From Mesohalobacter halotolerans (lineage in GTDB: Bacteria > Bacteroidota > Bacteroidia > Flavobacteriales > Flavobacteriaceae): a stretch of 64,000 bases of DNA. The stretch lies in assembly GCF_006120725.1 (NCBI RefSeq), contig NZ_SWMU01000003.1:62001-126000 (forward strand). Direction: 5' to 3'. Shown here piece by piece: positions 1 through 9,786 of this stretch. Each line of letters begins with the position of its first letter. The stretch's first letter is position 1. The notes beneath the pieces were generated by a model that was given only the letters and a program-made list of their open reading frames with translations, was not told where the DNA came from and made no database searches. Both the position numbers and the translations under genes were made by a program.

Positions 1-96
1 GATATTGTTAAGTTTAAATTAATTTTTATTCACAAATTAAGGTTTTTTTTTGCTAAAATCATAATATTGAGACATCAAATTTAAAAATTTAAAATT

Positions 97-939
97 ATGA
101 GAAAATTATTACTGATATGTTTTATCACTGTATTTGCCGGTGTAAGTGCTCAGGTACAAACACCACAACCCAGTCCTTCTGTACAACTGAAACAGGTTGT
201 GGGACTAACCAACTTTGAAATTAATTACTCAAGTCCATCAATGAGAGGAAGAGAAATTTTTGGTGATCTGGTTCCATTTGAAAAACTCTGGAGAACGGGA
301 GCCAATAAGAATACCACCATTAGTTTTGATGACAATATCGTTTTTGGTGGTGTTGAAGTTGAAGCCGGAGAATATGCGATCTTTTCAGAGCCGGGAGAGC
401 GAGAGTGGAAAATTTACCTTTATAAAAATACAGAAAACTGGGGAACACCTAGGGAGTGGAATGAAGAGTTGATCGCCGCAAGCGCTATGGTAGAAGCCAT
501 AAACGTAGAACCTGCATTTGAATCATTCACTATAAGTTTTGGCCATTTCACAAAAGATTCTGCACACCTGATCATGACCTGGGCAAATACTTCAACTCAT
601 ATACTTATTGAAGTGCCTTCCGATAAAAAAGTTATGAAAAGTATAGAGATGAGCATGAAGGATCCTACGCCTGCAGACCTTTACAGTGCTGCAGTTTATT
701 TTTTAGAAACAGACAGAGACATCAACAAAGCTAAAAAGTGGATTGATCAGGCTATGGATGCTCGTGATGACAAACCATACTGGATGTTAAGACAGCAATC
801 TCTTATATATGCTAAAGCGGGAGAAAAAAATATGGCTATAAAATTAGCTCAGCAATCACTAGAAGCAGCACAGAAAGCCAGAAATGCAGATTATGTCAAA
901 ATGAATAAAGAATCTTTGAAAGAATGGGGAGCCTATTAA
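97..939 (+). CDS. DUF2911 domain secreted protein with TPR-like tail
   Basis: The 280-residue product starts with a signal peptide (MRKLLLICFITVFAGVSAQ), so it should be exported to the periplasm or envelope. Residues about 30-175 match the DUF2911 family as I know it, including the stretch around SSPSMRGREIFG and LWRTGANKNTTISF. The last 90 residues are helical (DINKAKKWIDQAMDARDD and following) and look like one or two TPR units. DUF2911 proteins are common in Bacteroidota and have no established function that I know of. The gene stands alone and ends 28 bases before a strong terminator. A TAATATTG at 62-69 is only an imperfect promoter match. The family call is fairly sure; the role is unknown. 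Confidence 0.85.
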   Translation: MRKLLLICFITVFAGVSAQVQTPQPSPSVQLKQVVGLTNFEINYSSPSMRGREIFGDLVPFEKLWRTGANKNTTISFDDNIVFGGVEVEAGEYAIFSEPGEREWKIYLYKNTENWGTPREWNEELIAASAMVEAINVEPAFESFTISFGHFTKDSAHLIMTWANTSTHILIEVPSDKKVMKSIEMSMKDPTPADLYSAAVYFLETDRDINKAKKWIDQAMDARDDKPYWMLRQQSLIYAKAGEKNMAIKLAQQSLEAAQKARNADYVKMNKESLKEWGAY

Positions 940-967
940 TTAAAATTAAATAAGATATTGATTATCA

Positions 968-999
968 GCCCTATCAATCATATGATAGGGCGTTTTTTA
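968..999 (+). terminator. Intrinsic terminator after the DUF2911 gene
   Basis: GCCCTATCA (968-976) pairs perfectly with TGATAGGGC (983-991) around a 6-base loop. A run of six T follows one base later. The position just after the stop codon at 939 fits a rho-independent terminator. Confidence 0.88.
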
Positions 1000-1038
1000 A
1001 TTATAAATTGCCACTTTTAAATATTTGCTTTAAAATTA

Positions 1039-1068
1039 TTGTGATTTGTTTATGAAAGCCTATATTTG
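1039..1068 (+). promoter_or_regulatory. Bacteroidota-type promoter of secDF
   Basis: A TTG at 1039-1041 is followed after 19 bases by TATATTTG (1061-1068), a perfect TAnnTTTG -7 element. Transcription would start near 1072, giving a leader of about 30 bases before the ATG at 1102. A possible TTG start codon at 1066 lies inside the -7 element, so it would not be transcribed. Confidence 0.7.
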
Positions 1069-1101
1069 TGCGATTTTTTAGACACACCTAATTTTATACA
1101 A

Positions 1102-4100
1102 ATGCACAATAAAGGACTTATAAGATTATTTGCCATTTTATTTGGTTTAGTATGTATTTATCAGCTATCCTACACATACATCGCTAGTCAAATAGAAAAT
1201 AATGCTGAAAAATTTGCGCAAGCTGAAATCTCTGAAAATCAAAAGAATTATGCCGATCTCAGAGAAGAAAAAGTTAAGGTTTACTTAGATTCTGTCAAAA
1301 ACGAGCCTTATTTCATAGGTATCACATACGAAGATGCTAAAAATAAAGAACTTAATAAAGGACTTGATTTAAAGGGTGGTATCAACGTGATACTTCAAAT
1401 ATCGGTTAAAGATATTTTGAGAAATTTAGCCAATGGTTCAGATGATCCCAGTTTCGTTAAAGCCTTAAATGAAGCTTCTCAGCAACAAAAAAATAGTCAA
1501 GATCCTTATGTTGATTTATTCTTTGAGGCCTTTGATAATATTCAGGGTGCCAAGTTAGCTTCACCTAATATATTTGCAAACAAAGATCTATCTGATGATA
1601 TCAATCTTAATATGACCAATGAACAGGTCAAACCCATTATCCGCAGAAAGATAGATGAAAGTATTGTTTCGGCCTTCGAAGTCATTCGCGAACGAATTGA
1701 TAAATTTGGGGTTACACAACCTAACATTCAAAGACTTGGAGATTCTGGTAGAATCCTTGTAGAACTTCCTGGAGCCAAAGATATCAGTAGAATTCAAAAA
1801 CTTTTACAAAGTACAGCGCAACTTGAGTTTTGGGAAGTATATCAGGTCGGCGATCTCATTGAATTTTTTGTCGAAGCCGATAAAATTGCTGCTCAAAATA
1901 TCGCTATTCAAGATTCTATTAACAATCCAGAAAAAGAAAAAGTAGAAACGCAATCAGATTCCACACAAACCGATCAAGACTTAGATGAATTATTGGATAG
2001 TAGTGAAGATGCTGAAGATGAAGAGAATGAACTCAGCAAAACCAACCCTCTTTTTGCAAAATTACAATTGTCCCAAAATAGACAATCTGCTATTTTAGGT
2101 GTTGCAAGAATAAATGATACCGCAGTTGTAAATTCTTATCTTAGAAACGAAAAAGCAAGGAACCTCCTGAAAAGTGAAAAACGCTTTCTTGAATTCAAAT
2201 GGGGAAAACCAGCTAAAGGAAGTGAAGTTATAGAATTATATGCGATAAAAGGTAATCGTAAAGATAAACCTCAATTAAGTGGTTCTGTGATTGTAGATGC
2301 TAATCAAACCTATACTCAAACCGGAGAAATTGTTGTCAGCATGAAAATGAATGGTCGTGGTTCTCAAATTTGGGAAGAAATGACCACAAAAGCTTACGAA
2401 AACCAGACACAAATTGCAATTGTACTTGACAATATTGTTTACTCTGCACCTGGAGTCTCAAACGGTCCAATCACCGGTGGGAATAGCCAGATCAGTGGTG
2501 ATTTTACTATCACAGAAGCCAAAGATTTAGCTAACGTATTAAGAGCAGGTAAACTCCCGGCTTCAGCAGATATTATTCAGAGTGAAATCGTGGGACCGTC
2601 ATTAGGTCAAGAGGCTATCGATAGTGGTATAAACTCATTTTTGATTGCCTTAGTACTTGTTCTGCTATGGATGGTATTTTATTATGGCAAAGCTGGAATC
2701 TATGCAGATATTGCTCTGATTGTAAATATCGTTTTTATTTTTGGTGTTCTGGCTGGCCTCAAAGCTGTATTAACACTTCCCGGTATCGCAGGTATCGTAT
2801 TAACAATAGGTATGTCTGTAGATGCCAACGTCCTGATATTTGAACGTATCAAAGAAGAACTCGCCGCTGGTAAAGCTCAATATGATGCTATAAAAGATGG
2901 TTTTAAAAATGCCTTATCATCTATTTTAGATGCCAATATCACAACTGGATTAACTGGTCTGATTTTACTACTTTTTGGAACAGGTCCAATCAAAGGGTTT
3001 GCCACTACCCTACTCATTGGTATTTTGACCTCTTTATTTACTGCAATTTTTATAACGCGACTATTTTTAGATAATTATGGCAAAAACAATAATGCTCTTG
3101 CGTTCTCAACTGCGGCAACTAAGAATTTTCTTAAAGATGTCTTCGTAAACTTTTTGTCTAAACGAAAAGTAGCCTACATATTTTCTGGTGCACTAATTCT
3201 AGTTAGCATATTTTTATTATCAACAAAAGGATTAAATCAAGGTGTCGACTTTGTTGGTGGACGAACTTATACAGTTAGGTTTGATCAGGCTGTAAACGCC
3301 AACGAACTTGAAGGTGTCTTAATTGAAGAATTAGGGAGTGCTGATATTAAAACTTTTGGTTCTGATAATCAAGTTAAAGTTACGACCAACTACAAAGTTG
3401 ATGAAGAAGGAATTGAAATCGATGAAGAAATTGTCTCCAAAATGTACAGTGCATTTCAACCCTATTTACCTGATGGTTTAACATTAGACAATTTTTCTCT
3501 AGCCGAAGGCAGTGATTCTGAATATGGTATTATGTCTTCGATGAAAGTTGGACCAACCATTGCTGACGACATTAAGGAAGCTTCATTTTATGCAATTATA
3601 GGATCACTTATCGTGGTTTTTCTCTATATTTTAATTCGCTTTAGACGCTGGCAATTTAGTGTTGGTGCAGTTGTAGCTGTTATTCATGATACCTTAATTG
3701 TTCTTGGTATTTTCTCTGCATTATATGGATTTATGCCATTTAGTTTAGAAATTGATCAGGCTTTTATTGCTGCTATTCTAACTGTTATAGGTTACTCATT
3801 AAATGACACCGTTGTTGTGTTTGACAGAATAAGAGAATATTATAATATTCATCCAAAATGGAATTTATTCAAGATCATCAACGTTGGTGCTAGTTCTACA
3901 TTGAGTCGTACTTTAAATACGTCTTTCACAACACTTGTTGTGCTTCTTGCCATATTTATTTTTGGTGGAGATAGCATCCGTGGATTTATGTTTGCTCTAA
4001 TTATTGGTGTCATCGTAGGAACGTATTCATCAGTATTTATCGCAACACCTATTATGTTTGATACAAGCAGTAGAACAAAAATTGACCTTTCTGATAAGAA

Positions 4101-4146
4101 TGCTAAAAAAGAAGATGACGAAGTTGATGAAAAAGCTAAAGCTTAA
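1102..4146 (+). CDS. secDF: Protein translocase subunit SecDF (fused)
   Basis: SecD and SecF are fused in one chain of 1014 residues, as is usual in Bacteroidota. The protein sits in the inner membrane and uses proton flow to pull exported proteins through SecYEG, here including T9SS cargo and lipoproteins. After an N-terminal membrane helix comes the SecD motif region (LNKGLDLKGGINVILQ), a large periplasmic domain, a block of six membrane segments with the GMSVDANVLIFERIKEE signature, then the SecF half with GVDFVGGRTY and GYSLNDTVVVFDRIREYY. An acidic low-complexity insert (DLDELLDSSEDAEDEENE) lies in the SecD periplasmic region at about residues 294-313. I chose the ATG at 1102 because the longer TTG start (1066) is inside the promoter. 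The acidic C-terminal tail is cytoplasmic. Confidence 0.96.
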   Translation: MHNKGLIRLFAILFGLVCIYQLSYTYIASQIENNAEKFAQAEISENQKNYADLREEKVKVYLDSVKNEPYFIGITYEDAKNKELNKGLDLKGGINVILQISVKDILRNLANGSDDPSFVKALNEASQQQKNSQDPYVDLFFEAFDNIQGAKLASPNIFANKDLSDDINLNMTNEQVKPIIRRKIDESIVSAFEVIRERIDKFGVTQPNIQRLGDSGRILVELPGAKDISRIQKLLQSTAQLEFWEVYQVGDLIEFFVEADKIAAQNIAIQDSINNPEKEKVETQSDSTQTDQDLDELLDSSEDAEDEENELSKTNPLFAKLQLSQNRQSAILGVARINDTAVVNSYLRNEKARNLLKSEKRFLEFKWGKPAKGSEVIELYAIKGNRKDKPQLSGSVIVDANQTYTQTGEIVVSMKMNGRGSQIWEEMTTKAYENQTQIAIVLDNIVYSAPGVSNGPITGGNSQISGDFTITEAKDLANVLRAGKLPASADIIQSEIVGPSLGQEAIDSGINSFLIALVLVLLWMVFYYGKAGIYADIALIVNIVFIFGVLAGLKAVLTLPGIAGIVLTIGMSVDANVLIFERIKEELAAGKAQYDAIKDGFKNALSSILDANITTGLTGLILLLFGTGPIKGFATTLLIGILTSLFTAIFITRLFLDNYGKNNNALAFSTAATKNFLKDVFVNFLSKRKVAYIFSGALILVSIFLLSTKGLNQGVDFVGGRTYTVRFDQAVNANELEGVLIEELGSADIKTFGSDNQVKVTTNYKVDEEGIEIDEEIVSKMYSAFQPYLPDGLTLDNFSLAEGSDSEYGIMSSMKVGPTIADDIKEASFYAIIGSLIVVFLYILIRFRRWQFSVGAVVAVIHDTLIVLGIFSALYGFMPFSLEIDQAFIAAILTVIGYSLNDTVVVFDRIREYYNIHPKWNLFKIINVGASSTLSRTLNTSFTTLVVLLAIFIFGGDSIRGFMFALIIGVIVGTYSSVFIATPIMFDTSSRTKIDLSDKNAKKEDDEVDEKAKA

Positions 4147-4167
4147 TACTATTTAATTAATTTGAAG

Positions 4168-4200
4168 AAATTCCTAAGTAGCCGCTTAGGAATTTTTTTT
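4168..4200 (+). terminator. Intrinsic terminator after secDF
   Basis: AAATTCCTAAG (4168-4178) pairs perfectly over 11 bp with CTTAGGAATTT (4185-4195), with a 6-base loop and a run of T to 4200. It overlaps the 3' end of the convergent oxidoreductase gene, whose stop codon lies in the loop/3' arm. In the minus direction the T-run is poorer, so it probably works best for secDF. Confidence 0.88.
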
Positions 4201-7095
4201 ATTCTTAAGCATGGTCTTTAAGAAACTGACAGGGTGAAGCACCTGTCTGGATGTACCATCTTTAATCTGATGTCTACAACTACTTCCGTTTGCAATAATA
4301 TAGGTTTTAAAAGCAGATTTTCTAACCGCAGGTAAAAGAATAAGCTCTCCGATTTTCATACTGATATTGTAATGTTCTTTTTCATATCCAAATCCGCCGG
4401 CCATTCCACAACAGCCAGAAGGAATGATGCTCACTTTTGCATTTTTCACAATATTGATTGTATCAAATGTATACTTTGAGTTGGACAAAGCTTTTTGATG
4501 ACAATGCACGTGAAGCTTAACCTCACAAAATTCATCAGTAAATTGAGATGGTTTAATATGTTCTTTTTGTATTTCGTGACTTAAAAATTCATCAATTAAA
4601 AATACATTTTTTGATAATTTTTTTGTGGCTTTAGTATCATCTGTCAACCTCAAATAATCGTCTCTAAAACTTAAAATTGCGGAGGGTTCGATTCCAATTA
4701 AAGGTGAATTTTTACTTATCACATCTTTAAACAATTTGACATTATATTCGGCTAAGGCTTTAGCTTGTTTCAAAAACCCTTTAGAAATTTGAGCCCTTCC
4801 ACTAGCTTTGTTGGGTAATGTCTTAACTTCATAACCAAGTTGGGTTAAGAGCTCTATAGCATCTTGACCAATTTCACTCTCTAAACGGTTTGTAAACTCA
4901 TCAACAAACAGATAAACGGTTTTAATTTTTGAATTTTTAGGAATTAATTTTCCGCTGTTGCTTTTCAAATACTTGAATAAGGTTTGTTGAGTGAGCTTAG
5001 GCAAACTTCTATTTTGATGAAACCCCAACAATGTTTTAATAGGTTGGGACAAAAACTTATGTTGAACAACATAATTGTATAAACTAGCTATTGGTAGTAA
5101 TTTTTTATTTATAGTATCATTAAAACCTATCATAAAATCTCTGAGAGGTCTCTTGTGGGTCTTATAATACTGAAAAGTCCACTCAGCTTTAAAACTTGCT
5201 GCATCAACATTGCTTGGGCACTCGCGCTTACAGGCTTTACAAGAAATACACAAATCAAAAACCTCTTTTACAGCTCGATCTGATAAAAGTTTAGGACTTG
5301 TAAGATACTGTCTTAATGCGTTGGCTCGAGCTCTAGTTGTGTCTTTTTCCTGTCTTGTAGCGTGATAACTTGGGCACATACTACCAGTAGACAATTGAGT
5401 CTTTCTGCAATCGCCACTACCATTGCAGTTTTCTGTAGCTCTAAGGAGATCTTTCTCATTACTAAAATTTAAAAAACTGTCAATTTTAGGCTCTTCTCTA
5501 TCTGTTACATATCTGAAATTTTTGTTTACAGGATACGGATTAATTATTTTACCTGGATTAAAAATTTGTGATGGGTCAAAAATGGTTTTGACTTGTTTGA
5601 GCAACTCATAACAAGTCTTACCCAACATCAGTTTAATAAAGTTTGACCTTACTATACCATCACCGTGTTCTCCACTTAATGAACCATCATATTGTTTAAC
5701 TAACAAAGCAACATCATGCGTGATAGAAACAAAATCATTAACACCTTTTTGGGTTTTTAGGTTTAAAATAGGCCTCAAGTGCAATTCTCCGGCACCGGCA
5801 TGTGCATAATACACAGGTTGTTGATTGTAGTTTTTCATCAATTCAGCAAAATCAGATATATAAGATTCTAAATCTTCTATGTCTACCGCAGTGTCTTCTA
5901 TACATGCTACAGCTTTGTCATCACCTACAATACCTCCCAATAAGCCTAAACCGGCTTTTCTCAATGTAAAAGCCTTTTGGATATTGTTACCTCTCAAAAC
6001 AGGTTGTGCGTAACATGCTGTTTGTTGTGTTAAGTCTGCTTTAAGGGTATTTATTTGTTGTTCTAAATTTTTCTTACTATATGCTTTAAGTTCTAAAAGC
6101 AAAATCGCTTTAGGTATTGCTTTTATAAAAAAGCGATAATCTTTGTATTTTAAATGATCTTTTGTACAGTCTAAAATGGTATCGTCCATCATCTCGCAGG
6201 CATACAAATTGTGTTTCATAGTGGTTTTGACTGCCGACAATGTCGCACTTACCGAGTCAAAATGAGCAGCAATTAATGCAGAATGTTTTGGCGGAAGATC
6301 ATCTAGTTGTAGTTCAATTTCTGTAATCAAACTCAGCGTCCCTTCACTCCCGCAAATAAATCTCGACAAATTAATGGTTTGGTTTTCATGATATTGCTGG
6401 ACTATATCATCTAAGGCATATCCAGTATTACGCCGATGAATGCTTCTTTTTGGATAACTACGTCTTATAGATTTTATAAGCTCTGGATCATTTACTAGAT
6501 CCCAAAAAAACGAATAGATTTCGCCCTCTTTAGTTTTGAGCTTAGCTTTGTTTTTAAACTCTTCTTGAGATAGTGTTTTAAAATGTACTTCTTCAGAATC
6601 TGACAAGATACATTTAAGGCTTAGAGTTTTATCTCTTGTTGTACCGTATTGTATAGATGTTGTGCCAGACGAATTATTTCCTACCATACCACCTATCATA
6701 CAACGATTTGAGGTTGAAGTATTGGGCCCAAAAAACAAGTCGTAAGGTTTTAATGTTAAATTGAGTTCATCCCTTATCACACCAGGTTGAAGTATAACTG
6801 TTTTTTGTTTTTTATCAACTCTTAATATTTCGGTAAAATTTTGGCCTAAATCAACTACTATTCCTGAACCAACACATTGTCCGGCAAGAGATGTACCGGC
6901 TGCTCTGGGAATTAAAGAAGTATTATGTTTTGAAGCAAAACTTATGAGAAGTTTTAAATCTTCTTTGGTTTGGGGAATGGCAACTGCCAATGGGTGTTTT
7001 TGGTAAACAGACGCATCAGTAGCATACATACTTTGGTACAATTCATCTGTTTTAATTTCGCCGGTAAAATTTTCTTTTAATACATCAAAATTCAT
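4186..7095 (-). CDS. FAD-linked oxidase / Fe-S oxidoreductase fusion (D-2-hydroxyacid dehydrogenase type)
   Basis: This 969-residue protein joins an FAD-binding oxidase to an iron-sulfur reductase. Residues about 35-210 are the PCMH-type FAD domain (PRAAGTSLAGQCVGSGIVVD, and NNSSGTTSIQYGTTRDK). Residues about 240-525 form the substrate/FAD C domain, with AHAGAGELHLRP and SGEHGDG. A cysteine region follows (NGSGDCRK, GSMCPSY, then CISCKACKRECP), typical of a 4Fe-4S ferredoxin-like module. The C-terminal 200 residues carry a CCG domain (HVHCHQKAL, GCCGMAGGFGYE). The layout matches E. coli YdiJ-like and Dld/GlcD-GlcF-like enzymes, which oxidise D-2-hydroxy acids such as D-lactate or D-2-hydroxyglutarate and pass electrons to quinone. 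The substrate here is not shown by sequence. The start overlaps the gldG stop by 4 bases, so it is the last gene of the gldFG transcript. Confidence 0.88.
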   Translation of the reverse strand: MNFDVLKENFTGEIKTDELYQSMYATDASVYQKHPLAVAIPQTKEDLKLLISFASKHNTSLIPRAAGTSLAGQCVGSGIVVDLGQNFTEILRVDKKQKTVILQPGVIRDELNLTLKPYDLFFGPNTSTSNRCMIGGMVGNNSSGTTSIQYGTTRDKTLSLKCILSDSEEVHFKTLSQEEFKNKAKLKTKEGEIYSFFWDLVNDPELIKSIRRSYPKRSIHRRNTGYALDDIVQQYHENQTINLSRFICGSEGTLSLITEIELQLDDLPPKHSALIAAHFDSVSATLSAVKTTMKHNLYACEMMDDTILDCTKDHLKYKDYRFFIKAIPKAILLLELKAYSKKNLEQQINTLKADLTQQTACYAQPVLRGNNIQKAFTLRKAGLGLLGGIVGDDKAVACIEDTAVDIEDLESYISDFAELMKNYNQQPVYYAHAGAGELHLRPILNLKTQKGVNDFVSITHDVALLVKQYDGSLSGEHGDGIVRSNFIKLMLGKTCYELLKQVKTIFDPSQIFNPGKIINPYPVNKNFRYVTDREEPKIDSFLNFSNEKDLLRATENCNGSGDCRKTQLSTGSMCPSYHATRQEKDTTRARANALRQYLTSPKLLSDRAVKEVFDLCISCKACKRECPSNVDAASFKAEWTFQYYKTHKRPLRDFMIGFNDTINKKLLPIASLYNYVVQHKFLSQPIKTLLGFHQNRSLPKLTQQTLFKYLKSNSGKLIPKNSKIKTVYLFVDEFTNRLESEIGQDAIELLTQLGYEVKTLPNKASGRAQISKGFLKQAKALAEYNVKLFKDVISKNSPLIGIEPSAILSFRDDYLRLTDDTKATKKLSKNVFLIDEFLSHEIQKEHIKPSQFTDEFCEVKLHVHCHQKALSNSKYTFDTINIVKNAKVSIIPSGCCGMAGGFGYEKEHYNISMKIGELILLPAVRKSAFKTYIIANGSSCRHQIKDGTSRQVLHPVSFLKTMLKNKKNS

Positions 7096-8750
7096 CGGAA
7101 CCGCTTTAGTCTATACCAATACATCACAAATCCGAATCCTACTATCAATACAATTCCTACTCCAATATTTAATATTTGCCAGAGCTTTGTATGGTTTAAA
7201 ATTTTTTCTGAATTTAATGTTGGAATATTAATTTGCTTATTCCGCAACTTAACTAAATTTTCGTCACCCAAAAGATAGTTTAACGCATTGGTTAAAAAAG
7301 TTTTATTGCCATAAGTATCTCCAGTAAAACGGTCAAATCCAAGATTCAAAACTTCGCCTTTAGATATTTCATTTTTTACGATATCTCCGTCAGATACCAC
7401 AATTTGTTTTGTTTTGACACTCTTATCTTTAGCTTTTTTATAATCAAATGGCGGTATTCTATTTTTAAAGACCGATGTAAATTCACCTTCTAGCAAAACG
7501 GCCAAAGGGAATTTACCTTTAGGGTACATTTCAGGAGAAGGCTTTACATTAATCATATTTAAATTAATTTCTCTTGGTACATCTTCAGCTCTTGACATTT
7601 CTGAGCTTTGAAGTAAAACTGTTTTAGAAATTCCATTTTTTAACGTATCCAAACTGTTAGCAAATTCAAATTTTACGGCGTTGATATTACTCACTATGGG
7701 ATGGTTTGCAGAGGGTTTAGCCAAAGGCTCATAAAACCATGGATAAGGATTTAATTGCGTATCATTAGCTTTGCCGGTTGCTAAATAAATTGGTGCAGAG
7801 TAAACATCATTTATGAGTTCGTAGTTGATTCGGACACCGTATTTAAAAAATAAGTTTAAAAGATTTAAATCCTTAGGCATTGCAATATTAGATCCTGTTT
7901 GCTTAAGGCTATCTTTTTCAATAGCAACAGTTTCTACCATCCAGAGTGCTTTTCCTCCGTTCATAATGTACTGATCCAAAACATAAAGCTCTTTCTCTGT
8001 AAAAGCTTTAGTAGGCTTAGCTTCAATAATAGCATCAAATTTTTGTAATTCCTTTAAAACTTTTTTGGGATGGCCTTGAACTGAGTCTAAAGAAAACGGA
8101 GCTATTAAGTAATACGCTCTAATATGACTTAAAAAATCAGTCAGGTACCTATCCTCAAGTTCGCCTTTACTTCTCAGTACAGCAATTTTCTTTTTACGCT
8201 CTCGACTTAATTTTAAAAACACATCTGTAAAGGCGTATTCAAGGTTTTGCACTGAAGAATTGATCATAGATTCAACACTGGCATTGAGTTTTTTATTTAA
8301 CAAATGTACCGCCATTTGCTGGTCTTTGTATTTGACAACTGCCCAAGGAAAAATTAAGGTTTTTGTCAACTTACCGTTTTTCATCACACTTAAATTCTCA
8401 GGCATCATTCCATTTTGATAAAAAGCATTACCAACTTGTTGAGGATTATCTTTACCTGCGACAGGGTTTATAAATTCAAATCTGATCTGAGGATTTTTAG
8501 CGTTAAATTCCTCCAGAATAAACCGGGTTTCTCTTTGTAGTCTTTTAAACTCGCCGTTTAAGTCACCTTTTAAAAAAACGGTTATACTTAAGGGAGATTT
8601 GATTGAGTCTATCAAATTTTCACTGACAGATGATATCGTAAATCGACCATCAGATGTAAAGTCGAATCGTTTGTAAAAATGATATGAAAATATATTGACT
8701 ATAATCAATAGTACAATTAAAACAATAAGATTCTTTAATGGCTTACTCAT
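7092..8750 (-). CDS. gldG: Gliding motility ABC transporter component GldG
   Basis: This 552-residue protein has an N-terminal membrane helix (residues about 5-25), a large periplasmic region, and a C-terminal helix (about 525-545) ending in YRLKRFR. This is the topology of GldG, the auxiliary subunit of the GldAFG ABC transporter described for flavobacterial gliding; eukaryotic IFT52-like or ABC_transp_aux domains are the related family. The beginning KNLIVLIVLLIIVNIFSYHFYKRFDFTSDGRFTIS fits that family's start when read in segments. It follows gldF by one base, which supports co-translation. The ATP-binding partner GldA is not in this window. The exact molecular role of GldFG in gliding is debated. 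Confidence 0.93.
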   Translation of the reverse strand: MSKPLKNLIVLIVLLIIVNIFSYHFYKRFDFTSDGRFTISSVSENLIDSIKSPLSITVFLKGDLNGEFKRLQRETRFILEEFNAKNPQIRFEFINPVAGKDNPQQVGNAFYQNGMMPENLSVMKNGKLTKTLIFPWAVVKYKDQQMAVHLLNKKLNASVESMINSSVQNLEYAFTDVFLKLSRERKKKIAVLRSKGELEDRYLTDFLSHIRAYYLIAPFSLDSVQGHPKKVLKELQKFDAIIEAKPTKAFTEKELYVLDQYIMNGGKALWMVETVAIEKDSLKQTGSNIAMPKDLNLLNLFFKYGVRINYELINDVYSAPIYLATGKANDTQLNPYPWFYEPLAKPSANHPIVSNINAVKFEFANSLDTLKNGISKTVLLQSSEMSRAEDVPREINLNMINVKPSPEMYPKGKFPLAVLLEGEFTSVFKNRIPPFDYKKAKDKSVKTKQIVVSDGDIVKNEISKGEVLNLGFDRFTGDTYGNKTFLTNALNYLLGDENLVKLRNKQINIPTLNSEKILNHTKLWQILNIGVGIVLIVGFGFVMYWYRLKRFR

Positions 8751-8751
8751 A

Positions 8752-9483
8752 TTAATTTTTCATAGATTTCAATCGCCAAAATGTAAAGCTCATAAATACA
8801 ATCCATATACTTGCAAAAAACATTAAATCTCTTGAGTCAATAACGCCTCGCATCATAGCTTTATAATGGTACTTCAAACTTAAAAATTCTATTAAAAAAG
8901 CATTACTACCCAAAATTCCTGAAGTTGATATGCCGTAAAATGCATAATACACCGTCAAACACAATACCAGGCCAATCAAAAATGCGGTGAGTTGATTCTG
9001 ACTTAATGTTGATGAAAAAATACCAATAGCCGTATACACCGCAATTAAAAGCAGTAGTCCAAAATAAGAAGCCGCCATAGCGCCATAATCAATATTTTCT
9101 GGGCTTACCGCTAGACTTTTGATGCAAAAAACATAAATCAGGCTCGGCAAAATTGCAATAACACTTAAGACTAGAGCCCCAAAAAACTTTCCAAATACTA
9201 AACTTCTTATACTCACAGGCTTGGTTAATAACAACTCTAAGGTTCCTTGACGTTGTTCTTCTGAAAAACTCTTCATACAGATTCCAGGAATTAAGAACAA
9301 AAACACCCATGGTGCAAGTTCAAAAAACAATGTCAAGTCGGCATAAGCTGCATTATAAATATTATACGGCGTATCAAAAACCCAAAGCATAAGACCAGTG
9401 ACCACTAAAAAAATAACAATGACCAATACCCCAATGATTGAGCTAAAAAATCCAAAAAATTCTTTTTTAAAAATTGCCAACAT
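8752..9483 (-). CDS. gldF: Gliding motility ABC transporter permease GldF
   Basis: This ABC-2 type permease of 243 residues has six hydrophobic segments. It carries the family's EEQRQGTLELLLTKPVS motif after the second helix, the conserved coupling region of NosY/GldF-type permeases. It would form the membrane channel of the GldAFG transporter. I took the ATG at 9483 as the start; a GTG two codons upstream (9489) is possible but abuts the stop of the previous gene. The gene lies 6 bases after the monooxygenase gene and 1 base before gldG, giving a tight operon. Confidence 0.93.
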   Translation of the reverse strand: MLAIFKKEFFGFFSSIIGVLVIVIFLVVTGLMLWVFDTPYNIYNAAYADLTLFFELAPWVFLFLIPGICMKSFSEEQRQGTLELLLTKPVSIRSLVFGKFFGALVLSVIAILPSLIYVFCIKSLAVSPENIDYGAMAASYFGLLLLIAVYTAIGIFSSTLSQNQLTAFLIGLVLCLTVYYAFYGISTSGILGSNAFLIEFLSLKYHYKAMMRGVIDSRDLMFFASIWIVFMSFTFWRLKSMKN

Positions 9484-9489
9484 CGACAC

Positions 9490-9786
9490 TTATTTTAATT
9501 GATGTATTGTATTCAAACTCCATGCTTGTGGTTGAGCTGCAAACATAATTTTGGTTTTAGACCAAACGCTTTTAAACAACTCAGATTGTCTGTATTGGTT
9601 TAAATTCTCCTCAGAATGCCAATAGCTATAAGTCATAAACACTGTAGGCTTATTTGTGTCTTGCCATAATTCTAAATATTCGCAACCTTTATAATTTCGA
9701 ATTTTTAATTTGTGTTTATCGAACAACTGTAGAAATTTCTCAATAAATTTCTCTTCAAATTCCATTTTTACAACTCGCTTTATCAT
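9490..9786 (-). CDS. Small antibiotic-biosynthesis-monooxygenase (ABM) fold protein
   Basis: The 98-residue product has the size and layout of the ABM ferredoxin-like fold family (VKMEFEEKFIEKFLQLF, then YLELWQD and SYWHSEENLNQYRQSELF). Members include quinol monooxygenases and proteins of unknown activity; the flavobacterial versions are usually annotated only as putative quinol monooxygenase. The tyrosine-tryptophan-histidine patch at YSYWHSEE is typical of the family. Its ATG overlaps the stop of the SAM hydrolase gene (ATGA at 9783-9786), so the two are translationally coupled. No link to gliding is evident other than operon membership. Confidence 0.8.
   Translation of the reverse strand: MIKRVVKMEFEEKFIEKFLQLFDKHKLKIRNYKGCEYLELWQDTNKPTVFMTYSYWHSEENLNQYRQSELFKSVWSKTKIMFAAQPQAWSLNTIHQLK

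Noticed and set aside
1066-1101. N-terminal extension of SecDF from a TTG at 1066
   Set aside because: The codon is inside the TATATTTG -7 element and would not be transcribed; the ATG at 1102 gives a normal SecD N-terminus.
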